Assembly: GCA_023953845.1 (NCBI GenBank)
Contig: JAMLJC010000001.1
Coordinates: 124,001 to 188,000, forward strand
Source: Rhizobiaceae bacterium
Lineage (GTDB): Bacteria; Pseudomonadota; Alphaproteobacteria; Rhizobiales; Rhizobiaceae
Direction of reading: 5' to 3'
Length of the DNA stretch: 64,000 bases
Shown: positions 35,341 through 43,306 of the stretch, one piece after another
How positions within the stretch are numbered: the first letter of the stretch is position 1
How the letters are laid out: each line of letters begins with the position of its first letter
Notes under the pieces: generated by a model
What the model was told of the DNA's origin: nothing
What the model saw: only the letters and a program-made list of their open reading frames with translations
Databases searched by the model: none
Program-made: the position numbers and the translations under genes

Positions 35341-36068
35341 AGAAGCTCCTCCTCGCCCCGACGCTCTTCCTCGCCAGTGCCGGAACGGCGCTCGCGCAGC
35401 AGATCGATCTCGGCGGCATCGCGCAGGCGGACGGCACCACCGTCGGCTATATCATCCAGATGTTCGGGCTGCTCACCGTGCTCTCGGTGGCGCCCGGACT
35501 GCTGATCATGACGACCAGCTTCACGCGCTTCATCATCGCCTTCTCGATCCTGCGCGCCGGCATCGGCCTGCAGACGACGCCGGCGAATCTGGTCCTCATC
35601 AGCCTATCCCTGTTCATGACGTTCTACGTCATGGCTCCGACCTTCGATCAGGCATGGACGAACGGCGTGCGTCCTCTGATGGACAACCAGATCACGCAGG
35701 CCGAGGCGGTGGAGCGCATCTCCGATCCGTTCCGCCAGTTCATGGTCAAGAACGTCCGGCAGAAGGATTTCGACCTGTTCGCCGATCTCGCGCGGGAGCG
35801 CGGCCAGACGGTTTCGGAGGAGACGGTCGATCTGCGGATACTGGTCCCTGCCTTCATGATCTCGGAAATCCGCCGCGGCTTCGAGATCGGCTTTCTGATC
35901 GTGCTCCCCTTCCTCGTCATCGATCTGATCGTCGCCACCATCACCATGGCCATGGGCATGATGATGCTGCCGCCCACCGTCGTCTCGCTGCCCTTCAAGA
36001 TCCTGTTCTTCGTGTTGATCGACGGCTGGAATCTGCTCGTCGGCAGCCTGGTCCGCTCCTTCACCTGA
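35337..36068 (+). CDS. fliP: Flagellar export gate protein FliP
   Basis: 243 aa with an N-terminal signal peptide (TLFLASAGTALAQQ) and the FliP signatures FSILRAGIGLQTTPANLVLISLSLFMTFY and MISEIRRGFEIGFLIVLPFLVIDLIVATITMAMGMMMLPP. It forms the core of the export gate with FliQ (52.7 kb) and FliR (55.2 kb). Last gene of this operon, 176 bp ahead of the first flagellin. FliO was not seen. Confidence 0.96.
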   Translation: MKKLLLAPTLFLASAGTALAQQIDLGGIAQADGTTVGYIIQMFGLLTVLSVAPGLLIMTTSFTRFIIAFSILRAGIGLQTTPANLVLISLSLFMTFYVMAPTFDQAWTNGVRPLMDNQITQAEAVERISDPFRQFMVKNVRQKDFDLFADLARERGQTVSEETVDLRILVPAFMISEIRRGFEIGFLIVLPFLVIDLIVATITMAMGMMMLPPTVVSLPFKILFFVLIDGWNLLVGSLVRSFT

Positions 36069-36073
36069 TACGA

Positions 36074-36090
36074 TTTACCGGCGCTTAACC
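36074..36090 (+). promoter_or_regulatory. CtrA-like box upstream of first flagellin
   Basis: TTTA (36074-36077), seven bases, TTAACC (36085-36090): one mismatch from TTAA-N7-TTAACC. The second half-site lies 160 nt before the flagellin ATG, the same distance as in the next flagellin promoter. Confidence 0.5.
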
Positions 36091-36094
36091 ACCT

Positions 36095-36213
36095 CTCTTA
36101 TGCCGGCGTTAGAACCTCTCTGCCATAAGAACGGGCAGATGACGGGTTGATCTCCGAATACAGCGATCATGGGCATGATGCCGCGCCGTCATACCGGTCG
36201 AGCCGGTATGTAG
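36095..36213 (+). repeat. Flagellin promoter/leader repeat, copy 1, with 5' UTR stem-loop
   Basis: About 119 bp closely matching 37394-37511. It contains CTTATG-N21-CATAAG (arms at 36097-36102 and 36124-36129), a shared block CAGATGACGGGTTGATC, a shared block TCATGGGCATGATGCCGCGC, and an 8-bp perfect hairpin (CATACCGG at 36190-36197, CCGGTATG at 36203-36210, loop TCGAG). The hairpin ends 34 nt before the flagellin ATG. Confidence 0.85.
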
Positions 36214-36244
36214 TTTCTCCGAACACGCGCAGGATTCCTGTACC

Positions 36245-37228
36245 ATGGCCAGTATCATGACCAACGCTTCGGCGTTGACGGCTCTCCAGAGCCTGAATGC
36301 AACCAACAAGAGCCTCGAGACCACGCAGAGCCGCATTTCGACCGGCTATCGCGTCGCCGAAGCTTCCGACAACGCCGCCTACTGGTCGATCGCGACCACC
36401 ATGCGCTCCGACAACAAGGCGCTCGGCACGGTTCAGGACGCGCTGGGTCTCGGCGCCTCGAAGATCGACACCGCCTACACCGGCATGAACAAGGCGATCG
36501 AGACGGCGAACGAGATCAAGGTGAAGCTCGTCGCCGCCACCGGCGCTACCGATCAGGACAAGGCCAAGATCCAGACCGAGATCAAGGCCCTTCAGGACCA
36601 GCTGAAGTCGTACGCGGATGCGGCGACCTTCTCCGGCACCAACATGCTTTCGGTGAACAGCGGCGCGACCGCGACGACCGCCGCCGACGTCAAGATCGTC
36701 TCGGCCTTCAACCGCACCGCCGCCGGCGTTGCCTCGATCTCGACCATCGACGTCAAGGTCGAGGACATCAAGCTTTACGAGGCTGGCACCGCTTCGGGCG
36801 TCAACAAGGGTATCCTCGACTCGAACCGCACCTCGGCAGGCGTCGAGGGCGCGGCCGATGCGGTGACGCTCGGCACCTATGACGCGAACGACACCTTCAC
36901 GGTCTCGACTATGCAGCTGACCAACGGCACGCTGTTCGCCACGGATCAGCAGATCGGCCAGATGCTGGGCGTCGTCGAAAGCGCCATCAAGGACATGACG
37001 ACGGCCGCCACCAATCTCGGCGCGGCAAAGAGCCGTGTCGACCTGCAGAAGACCTTCACGCAGAGCCTGACCGACTCGATCGATCGCGGCGTGGGCCAGC
37101 TCGTCGACGCCGACATGAACAAGGAATCGACCCGCCTGCAGGCCCTTCAGGTCCAGCAGCAGCTCGGTATCCAGGCGCTGTCCATCGCCAACGGCAACGC
37201 GCAGGGCATCCTGTCGCTCTTCCGCTAA
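36245..37228 (+). CDS. Flagellin (first of three)
   Basis: 327 aa. The D0/D1 N-terminus (ASIMTNASALTALQSLNATN ... TGYRVAEASDNAAYWSIATTMRSD) and C-terminus (ESTRLQALQVQQQLGIQALSIANGNAQGILSLFR) are intact; the short central region (about 150-245) is variable. Nearly identical to the second copy at both ends, indicating recent duplication with its promoter. Exported as the filament subunit; no FliS/FliD genes were seen. Leader contains a stem-loop and a CtrA-like box. Confidence 0.96.
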   Translation: MASIMTNASALTALQSLNATNKSLETTQSRISTGYRVAEASDNAAYWSIATTMRSDNKALGTVQDALGLGASKIDTAYTGMNKAIETANEIKVKLVAATGATDQDKAKIQTEIKALQDQLKSYADAATFSGTNMLSVNSGATATTAADVKIVSAFNRTAAGVASISTIDVKVEDIKLYEAGTASGVNKGILDSNRTSAGVEGAADAVTLGTYDANDTFTVSTMQLTNGTLFATDQQIGQMLGVVESAIKDMTTAATNLGAAKSRVDLQKTFTQSLTDSIDRGVGQLVDADMNKESTRLQALQVQQQLGIQALSIANGNAQGILSLFR

Positions 37229-37265
37229 GGCGGAGGTCGATATTTCCTAAGGGCAAGGGGCTTGC

Positions 37266-37296
37266 AAGGCCGCGTTCCGCAAGGAGCGCGGCCTTT
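37266..37296 (+). terminator. Terminator hairpin after first flagellin (GNRA tetraloop)
   Basis: AAGGCCGCG (37266-37274) pairs with CGCGGCCTT (37287-37295). The inner TTCC/GGAG extends the stem to 13 pairs (one T-G wobble) capped by a GCAA tetraloop. Only a short T run follows. The core GCCGCGTTCCGCAAGGAGCG is repeated after the second flagellin. Confidence 0.75.
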
Positions 37297-37372
37297 GCTT
37301 TGCGGTCGCGGACGCGCGGAAGTCCGGGCAATCCGGCGTCAAACCGGGATATTTGCGCTCCACCCCGGGAGA

Positions 37373-37389
37373 TTCAGTCTTCGGTAACC
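37373..37389 (+). promoter_or_regulatory. Degenerate CtrA-like box upstream of second flagellin
   Basis: TTCA (37373-37376), seven bases, GTAACC (37384-37389). It has two mismatches to TTAA-N7-TTAACC, but sits exactly 160 nt before the ATG, as in the first flagellin promoter. It lies in the 315-bp gap 37229-37543, which otherwise holds the first flagellin terminator and the leader repeat. Confidence 0.35.
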
Positions 37390-37393
37390 AGTC

Positions 37394-37511
37394 CTCTTAT
37401 GCCGACGTTAGACTCTCCCTGTCATAAGTTGGGACAGATGACGGGTTGATCCCTGCGAGGGGGCTCATGGGCATGATGCCGCGCCGTCATACCGGTCAGG
37501 CCGGTATGTGA
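37394..37511 (+). repeat. Flagellin promoter/leader repeat, copy 2, with 5' UTR stem-loop
   Basis: Matches 36095-36213. CTTATG (37396-37401) and CATAAG (37423-37428) keep the identical 21-bp spacing. The 8-bp hairpin CATACCGG (37488-37495)/CCGGTATG (37501-37508) is identical in stem but has loop TCAGG instead of TCGAG. It ends 35 nt before the ATG. Confidence 0.85.
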
Positions 37512-37543
37512 GTTCGAAGTCACGCGTAAGGGTACGTGCAACC

Positions 37544-38521
37544 ATGGCCAGTATCATGACCAACGCCTCGGCGTTGACGGCTCTCCAGAGCCTGAATGCA
37601 ACCAACAAGAATCTCGAGACGACGCAGGGCCGCATTTCGACCGGCTATCGCGTCGCCGAGGCTTCCGACAACGCAGCCTACTGGTCGATCGCGACCACCA
37701 TGCGTTCGGACAACAAGGCGCTTTCGACCGTTCAGGACGCGCTGGGTCTCGGCGCCTCGAAGATCGACACCGCCTATACCGGCATGAACAAGGCGATCGA
37801 GACGGTCAACGAGATCAAGGTGAAGCTCGTCGCCGCCAGCGGCTCGACCAATCAGGACAAGGCCAAGATCCAGACCGAGATCAAGGCCCTCCAGGACCAG
37901 CTGAAGTCCTATGCGGACGCGGCGACCTTCTCCGGCACCAACATGCTTTCGGTGTCGAACGCCTCCGGCACGGCGGCCGACGTCAAGATCGTTTCGGCCT
38001 TCAACCGCACCGCCGCCGGCGTCGCCTCGATCTCGACCATCGACGTCAAGGTCGAGGACATCAAGCTCTATGATGCGGGCGCCGCACCGACCAAGAAGGG
38101 CATCATCGACGCTGCCCGTCTCGGCACAACCGGCGCGATCCAGGCCGCGACTTCGGGTACGCTCGGCACCGACGCGGCGACCGACGCGTATGCGCTGTCG
38201 TCGATGCAGCTCACCGACGGCACCAACTTCGCCACCGACCTGCAGATCAGCAAGATGCTGACGGTGACGGAAACGGCGCTGAAGGAGATGACGACGGCCG
38301 CCACCAATCTCGGCGCCGCAAAGAGCCGTGTCGACCTGCAGAAGACCTTCACGCAGAGCCTCATGGACTCGATCGACCGCGGCATCGGCCAACTGGTCGA
38401 CGCCGACATGAACAAGGAATCGACCCGCCTGCAGGCCCTTCAGGTCCAGCAGCAGCTCGGCATCCAGGCGCTGTCCATCGCCAACGGCAACGCGCAGGGC
38501 ATTCTCTCGCTCTTCCGCTAA
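37544..38521 (+). CDS. Flagellin (second of three)
   Basis: 325 aa from the ATG at 37544. D0/D1 ends are nearly identical to the first flagellin (ASIMTNASALTALQSLNATN; same last 60 residues), while the centre (about 145-240) differs. An in-frame extension to 37508 lies in the leader hairpin and lacks a ribosome site. Two terminator hairpins follow. Confidence 0.96.
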   Translation: MASIMTNASALTALQSLNATNKNLETTQGRISTGYRVAEASDNAAYWSIATTMRSDNKALSTVQDALGLGASKIDTAYTGMNKAIETVNEIKVKLVAASGSTNQDKAKIQTEIKALQDQLKSYADAATFSGTNMLSVSNASGTAADVKIVSAFNRTAAGVASISTIDVKVEDIKLYDAGAAPTKKGIIDAARLGTTGAIQAATSGTLGTDAATDAYALSSMQLTDGTNFATDLQISKMLTVTETALKEMTTAATNLGAAKSRVDLQKTFTQSLMDSIDRGIGQLVDADMNKESTRLQALQVQQQLGIQALSIANGNAQGILSLFR

Positions 38522-38530
38522 GGCCTCTCC

Positions 38531-38553
38531 AGGCCCGCCCGGCGGGCCTTTCC
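38531..38553 (+). terminator. Terminator hairpin 1 after second flagellin
   Basis: AGGCCCGC (38531-38538) and GCGGGCCT (38542-38549) with a 3-nt loop, followed by TTTCC. It begins 10 nt after the stop. Confidence 0.75.
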
Positions 38554-38565
38554 TCCTCGATGCAA

Positions 38566-38597
38566 AAAGCCGCGTTCCGCAAGGAGCGCGGCTTTCG
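38566..38597 (+). terminator. Terminator hairpin 2 after second flagellin (repeat of first-flagellin hairpin)
   Basis: AAAGCCGCG (38566-38574) and CGCGGCTTT (38587-38595). The inner stem TTCC-GCAA-GGAG is identical to the hairpin at 37266-37295, so it is a duplicated element preserved with its GNRA tetraloop. Confidence 0.75.
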
Positions 38598-38626
38598 CGC
38601 GTGCCGTTTACAATTTTTCTCATTCT

Positions 38627-38643
38627 TTAAGGTGCCATTAACC
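38627..38643 (+). promoter_or_regulatory. Perfect CtrA-type box upstream of third flagellin
   Basis: TTAA (38627-38630), seven bases (GGTGCCA), TTAACC (38638-38643): exact match to TTAA-N7-TTAACC. The second half lies 137 nt before the TTG start. It lies in the 253-bp gap between the second and third flagellins. Confidence 0.7.
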
Positions 38644-38728
38644 ACACCCCTCGTAAGTATGGTTAACCGTTCGACTATGGCGGGTCGATTGTATCTGCGG
38701 CCGGAATGAGTCCGTCGGGAGCAGGGGT

Positions 38729-38747
38729 TCGCGGCACCGGGCCGCGA
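38729..38747 (+). promoter_or_regulatory. 5' UTR stem-loop of third flagellin
   Basis: TCGCGGC (38729-38735), loop ACCGG, GCCGCGA (38741-38747). A 7-bp stem with a 5-nt loop ending 27 nt before the start codon: different in sequence from, but alike in shape and position to, the leader hairpins of the other two flagellins. Confidence 0.6.
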
Positions 38748-38774
38748 CCGCCGTGACAATGAGGGGTGTGTACC

Positions 38775-39770
38775 TTGAGCAGTATCATGACCAACGCCTC
38801 GGCAATGACGGCTCTGCAGAGCCTCGCTGCCACAAACCGTTCGCTTGACGTCACACAGAACCGGATTTCGACGGGTTACCGGGTGTCGGAAGCGGCAGAC
38901 AACGCGGCCTACTGGTCGATCGCGACCACCATGCGTTCCGACAACAAGGCCCTTTCCACGGTGCAGGATGCGCTGGGCCTCGGAGCCTCGAAGGTCGACA
39001 CCGCTTACACCGCCATGAACAAGGCAGTGGAAACGGCCAATGAAATCAAGGTGAAGGTGGTTGCGGCCGTCGGCGCCAGCGAGGGCGACAAGGCCAAGAT
39101 CCAGACGGAAATCTCCGCGCTGCAGGTTCAGCTCAGGGCCTATGCGGACGCTGCGACCTTCTCTGGAACGAACTGGTTGTCCGTGAATTCCACCGTCGCC
39201 GCCGGGCATACGGCCGCCGGTGTGCACAACGACGCCAAGATCATCTCGTCCTTCAACCGCGACAATGCCGGCAACGTCGTCCTCACCACGATCACGGTCG
39301 ATGTGCAGGACATCAAGCTCTACGACGCGGCGGCCACGACGAACCAGACCAAGGGTCTGCTCGAAGGCATCCGCGACACGACGACCGGCCTGCGCACCGA
39401 CGGTCACACCCAGGCCGTCGCCGGCACCGTCGCCGCGACGACCGGCTATGCGATCTCGACGCTGAACGTGGTCGGCTTCACCGACCAGCAGGTCCAGCAG
39501 ATGCTAGTCGTCGTCGATACCACGATCGAGGAAATGACCGACGCGGCCACCAAGCTCGGCTCGGCCAAGAAGAGCGTCGACCTGCAGAAACAGTTCGTGT
39601 CGCAGTTGATGGACTCCATCGACCGCGGCGTCGGCCAACTGGTCGATGCGGACATGAGCAAGGAATCGACTCGCCTGCAGGCTCTACAGGTCCAGCAGCA
39701 GCTCGGCATCCAGGCGCTGTCCATCGCCAACGGCAACGCCCAGAACATCCTGTCGCTGTTCCGCAGCTAG
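38775..39770 (+). CDS. Flagellin (third of three)
   Basis: 331 aa from the TTG at 38775, which has GAGGGG 8 nt upstream; an in-frame GTG at 38766 would lie inside that ribosome site. Ends are conserved with the other two (SSIMTNASAMTALQSLAATN; ALSIANGNAQNILSLFRS), but the protein is clearly more diverged throughout. It has its own promoter with a perfect CtrA box. Likely a differently regulated or minor filament subunit. Confidence 0.95.
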   Translation: MSSIMTNASAMTALQSLAATNRSLDVTQNRISTGYRVSEAADNAAYWSIATTMRSDNKALSTVQDALGLGASKVDTAYTAMNKAVETANEIKVKVVAAVGASEGDKAKIQTEISALQVQLRAYADAATFSGTNWLSVNSTVAAGHTAAGVHNDAKIISSFNRDNAGNVVLTTITVDVQDIKLYDAAATTNQTKGLLEGIRDTTTGLRTDGHTQAVAGTVAATTGYAISTLNVVGFTDQQVQQMLVVVDTTIEEMTDAATKLGSAKKSVDLQKQFVSQLMDSIDRGVGQLVDADMSKESTRLQALQVQQQLGIQALSIANGNAQNILSLFRS

Positions 39771-39801
39771 AGCTGGAAAAATTCAACTAAACGATTGATT
39801 T

Positions 39802-39828
39802 TCGGGCCGTCTCTGACGGCCCGATTTC
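39802..39828 (+). terminator. Terminator after third flagellin
   Basis: Perfect 10-bp stem TCGGGCCGTC (39802-39811) / GACGGCCCGA (39815-39824), loop TCT, followed by TTTCATT. It separates the flagellin gene from fliF. Confidence 0.88.
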
Positions 39829-39888
39829 ATTCTCGCACAAGCTTCGCGCTCTAGACTTGACCCCGATTTGCTTGCGGGAGTTCAGGTC

Positions 39889-41523
39889 TTGCCGGATCAG
39901 TTGAAGACGCTCATCGCGAACTTGCAGGAGTTCGGTCCGCGACGCCTTGCCATCATGGGCGGCGTGGCGGCTCTGGTTGTCGCGGTCATCATCGTGGGCT
40001 CGATCTGGCTCAACCGGCCGGCCTACGAGACGCTGTATGTCGGCCTCGAACGGCAGGACGTGAACCAGATTGGCATGGTGCTCGGCGAGGCCGGCATCGA
40101 TTTCGACGTCGCGTCCGACGGCACGACCGTTCTCGTGGGAGCAGGCAACACGTCGAAGGCGCGCATGCTTCTCGCGGAAAAGGGTCTGCCGACCAGCGCC
40201 AATGCAGGCTATGAACTGTTCGACAATGTCGGCTCGCTGGGCCTCACCTCCTTCATGCAGGAAGTCACGCGCGTCCGGGCGCTGGAAGGCGAGATCGCCC
40301 GCACGATCCAGACCATTCAGGGCATCCGCGCCGCCCGCGTGCATCTGGTCATGCCGGAGCGCGCCAGCTTCCGCCGCGACCAGCAGCAGCCATCCGCTTC
40401 CGTCGTCGTGCGTACGGCCGGCTTCGACGCCGACCGCAGCGCCAACGCCATCCGGCATCTCGTTGCTGCTGCGGTGCCGGGCCTGAACGCCGACAAGGTG
40501 ACGATCCTCGATTCCAACGGAACGCTGCTGGCTTCGGGCGACGATCCGATGAACAACAGCGCCAACCGCAACTTCACCTTCGAGCGCTCTGTCGAGATCC
40601 AGATCGAGGACAACATCCGCCGCGCGTTGGCCCCCTATCTCGGCCCGGACAATTTCCGCGCCAGCGTCAAGGCCGAGGTCAACACCGACACGCGCCAGAC
40701 AGAAGAAACCATCTTCGATCCCGAATCGCGCGTCGAGCGCTCCGTCCAGGTGGTGAAGGCCAACGAGAACAACAACCAGAAGTCGGCAGCCACGCCGACC
40801 ACCGTCGAGGAGAACCTGCCGGAATCCGACAACCAGCCGGTTGCCGGGCCCGAATCGACCGAGCAGAGCGAGCGCAAGGAAGAGACCACCAACTACGAGA
40901 TTAACAGCAAGCGCATCGCCACCGTGAGCAACGGCTATTCCGTCACCAAGATGTCGATCGCTGTGGTGGTGAACCAGCAACGCATCACCAACGTGCTCGG
41001 CCCCAACGCCACGCCCGAGCAGATCAATGAGCGCATCGCCGAGATCCAGAAGATGGTCGCATCCGCAACCGGCTACAATGAAGGCCGCGGTGACGTCATC
41101 AATGTGTCGGCGGTCGAGTTCATCGACGGGCTGGACGGCGCGGAAATAGTCGAGCCGGGCATCATGGACAGCATCGGCGCGCATGTCGGCACGCTGATCA
41201 ATGCCGGCGCGTTCATCATCGTCGTCGCGCTCGTGGTGCTGTTCGGCTTGAAGCCGATGACGACGGCGCTGACGAAGAAACCCGAGACGCCAAGCTTCGA
41301 CGAGGTGCAGCGCTCGCTGGCGGCTCCCGACGGCTCCGTTGTGGCGGAACCCGGAGCGCCCGGCGTGGCCGCCCTGCCCGGCATGAACGCGCCCAATCCG
41401 CTCGAGGATCTGCGCCAGCGGCTGAAGCCCGCGCCACAGGAACGCCTCGCGCGCATGGTGGACCTGAATGAGGAGCGCACGGCCCAGATCCTGCGCAAAT
41501 GGGCACGCCAAGAAGCCGCCTGA
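39889..41523 (+). CDS. fliF: Flagellar MS-ring protein FliF
   Basis: 544 aa from the TTG at 39889, preceded by GGGAG 8 nt upstream. Transmembrane helices at about 22-42 and near 430-450 flank the periplasmic ring-building domains (RPAYETLYVGLERQDVNQIGMVL; VTRVRALEGEIARTIQTIQGIRAARVHLVMPERASF). The C-terminal cytoplasmic tail (LNEERTAQILRKWARQEAA) binds FliG. It is separated from fliG (22.8 kb) but close to motB, a rhizobial variation. The stop overlaps the next start (TGATG). Confidence 0.96.
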   Translation: MPDQLKTLIANLQEFGPRRLAIMGGVAALVVAVIIVGSIWLNRPAYETLYVGLERQDVNQIGMVLGEAGIDFDVASDGTTVLVGAGNTSKARMLLAEKGLPTSANAGYELFDNVGSLGLTSFMQEVTRVRALEGEIARTIQTIQGIRAARVHLVMPERASFRRDQQQPSASVVVRTAGFDADRSANAIRHLVAAAVPGLNADKVTILDSNGTLLASGDDPMNNSANRNFTFERSVEIQIEDNIRRALAPYLGPDNFRASVKAEVNTDTRQTEETIFDPESRVERSVQVVKANENNNQKSAATPTTVEENLPESDNQPVAGPESTEQSERKEETTNYEINSKRIATVSNGYSVTKMSIAVVVNQQRITNVLGPNATPEQINERIAEIQKMVASATGYNEGRGDVINVSAVEFIDGLDGAEIVEPGIMDSIGAHVGTLINAGAFIIVVALVVLFGLKPMTTALTKKPETPSFDEVQRSLAAPDGSVVAEPGAPGVAALPGMNAPNPLEDLRQRLKPAPQERLARMVDLNEERTAQILRKWARQEAA

Positions 41524-42146
41524 TGACCGGATTGGCGCTCGCAGATTATCTGACGGACTTCGGCACGCCGCCCTCAGCCGCGCGCAAGCCTGTCGAGATC
41601 GTTACACCGGCCGTCACGCCGGTAGCGATGCCGGCCGTCGACGTAGGCGCGCTGGTCGACGCAGAAGTGGCGAAGGTCGAATCCCGCCTGAGGGCGGAGA
41701 TGCACGATGCCGCGGAAGCCGCCCTGAATGTCGAGCGCGCCCGCCACGAGATCGAGATCGCGGAATTGCAGGCGGCGTTCGGCGCCGATGCAGGCGCGCG
41801 CATCGCCGCCGCCTTCGAGACGGCCGAGGCCAGCCTCACAGGCATCACCACCACGGCCGCCGCGCGCATCCTTTCCTCTTTCCTGAGCGATGAGCTCGCT
41901 CGCCGCTCCGTCGAGCAGCTGGCCTCCCGCATTCGCGAGGCGACCGCCGACCGGGACGCCGTCCGCATCAAGGTCAGCGGGCCGCAGTCGATGCTCCACC
42001 GGCTAGGCGCGGCCCTCGGGCCGCTTGAGGCGCAATGCGACTTCACCGAAGCGGACGCCTTCGACGTCACCGTCTCCATCGACGGGGCGTTGTTTGAAAC
42101 ACGGCTGGCCGAATGGGCCGCCCAGATCGACGAGGCAATGTCGTGA
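41523..42146 (+). CDS. FliH-like export ATPase regulator (putative)
   Basis: 207 aa. The middle (about 50-120) is a charged helical region with Ala/Glu-rich heptads (VERARHEIEIAELQAAF), and the C-terminal part resembles the FliH/V-ATPase E-subunit domain (ILSSFLSDELARRSVEQLASRI ... VKVSG-type strand ... FDVTVSIDGALFETRLAEWAAQIDEAM). FliH binds FliI and links it to the C ring. Position directly after fliF, overlapping its stop by one base, matches fliF-fliG-fliH orders elsewhere. The assignment is an inference; relatives are often left as hypothetical. Confidence 0.6.
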   Translation: MTGLALADYLTDFGTPPSAARKPVEIVTPAVTPVAMPAVDVGALVDAEVAKVESRLRAEMHDAAEAALNVERARHEIEIAELQAAFGADAGARIAAAFETAEASLTGITTTAAARILSSFLSDELARRSVEQLASRIREATADRDAVRIKVSGPQSMLHRLGAALGPLEAQCDFTEADAFDVTVSIDGALFETRLAEWAAQIDEAMS

Positions 42147-43306
42147 GCACCGTCAGCGGCCATCATCATCAGGAGATCATCATCGTCCGCCACGGCGGCG
42201 ACCATGAAGACGGCCATCACGGCGGCGCCTGGAAGATCGCCTTCGCCGACTTCATGACGGCCATGATGTGCTTCTTCCTCGTCATGTGGCTGATCAACGC
42301 CGCCAACGAGCAGACCAAGAGCGCCGTCGCCAGCTACTTCAACCCGGTGAAGCTCATCGATCGCAACTCCAGCCGGCGCGGTCTGGAGGAGATCGGCGAC
42401 GGGCCGAATTCCATCGAGGCCGGCGGTCAGGACGCCAAGGATTCCGAGCCGACGGAAGGCAAGGAAGGCGAAAAGGACTCCGGCCCTGCGGAAAACCAGA
42501 GCGCGCCGGATGCCAGCGTGTCCGAAGCGCGCGCCGACGAAAAGCTCTTTGCCGATCCCTATGCGGTGCTGGCCGAGATCGCGGCCAACACCGATCGCCG
42601 TCAGAACATCAGTTCCAAGGGCGACGGCGGCGCGAGCGTCTCCGGTCCGGCCACCGGAGCCGATGGCGGTCAATCCTACCGCGACCCCTTCGCGCCCGAC
42701 TTCTGGTCGCAGCAGGTCGAGTCAGTCAGCCAGGAAGACGAGGCCCTGGAGGTCGACACGCGCGAAACCAAGGCCGAACGGAAGAAGACTGCCGTCGAGG
42801 ATACCAAGGACAGGAAGGACGAGAAGACCGGCACCAGCAAGAAGGACATCGCCGAGGCGAAGGAGATCGAGAAGCAACTCGCCAAGGCGCTTGGCAAGGA
42901 GATGGTCGGGGCCGGCATCTCCGTCACGGCGACGTCGCGCGGCGTCGTCATCTCGGTCACGGAAGAACTCGAATTCGGCATGTTCGAGATCGGCTCCGCG
43001 GTGCCGAGGCCCGAACTCGTCCGTGCCATGGAAAAGATCGGCAAGGTAATTTCCGAGCACAAAGGCTCCATCATCGTCAACGGACACACAGACGCCCGGC
43101 CGTTCCGCACCGCGAAATACGACAACTGGCGTCTGTCTACCGCCCGCGCCCAGTCGGCCTACTACATGCTCGCCCGCTCCGGCCTCGACGAGAAGCGCAT
43201 GACCGAGGTTGCCGGCTTCGCCGACCGGAAGCTCAAGAACACGGACGATCCACTGGCTGCAGAAAACCGCCGCATCGAGATCCTGCTGGAGACGGGGAAT
43301 GATTGA
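42143..43306 (+). CDS. motB: Flagellar motor stator protein MotB
   Basis: 387 aa from the GTG at 42143 (overlapping the previous stop, GTGA). The His-rich N-terminus (GHHHQEIIIVRHGGDHEDGHHGG) is typical of rhizobial MotB. The proton-binding Asp36 lies at the start of the transmembrane helix (WKIAFADFMTAMMCFFLVMWLINAA). A long charged linker (about 80-250) precedes the OmpA-like peptidoglycan-binding domain (NGHTDARPF, RRIEILLET). Partner of MotA (25.3 kb). Confidence 0.95.
   Translation: MSTVSGHHHQEIIIVRHGGDHEDGHHGGAWKIAFADFMTAMMCFFLVMWLINAANEQTKSAVASYFNPVKLIDRNSSRRGLEEIGDGPNSIEAGGQDAKDSEPTEGKEGEKDSGPAENQSAPDASVSEARADEKLFADPYAVLAEIAANTDRRQNISSKGDGGASVSGPATGADGGQSYRDPFAPDFWSQQVESVSQEDEALEVDTRETKAERKKTAVEDTKDRKDEKTGTSKKDIAEAKEIEKQLAKALGKEMVGAGISVTATSRGVVISVTEELEFGMFEIGSAVPRPELVRAMEKIGKVISEHKGSIIVNGHTDARPFRTAKYDNWRLSTARAQSAYYMLARSGLDEKRMTEVAGFADRKLKNTDDPLAAENRRIEILLETGND

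Noticed and set aside
38068..38415. Antisense frames across the flagellin genes
   Set aside because: They repeat across the duplicated flagellin copies and result from flagellin codon use.
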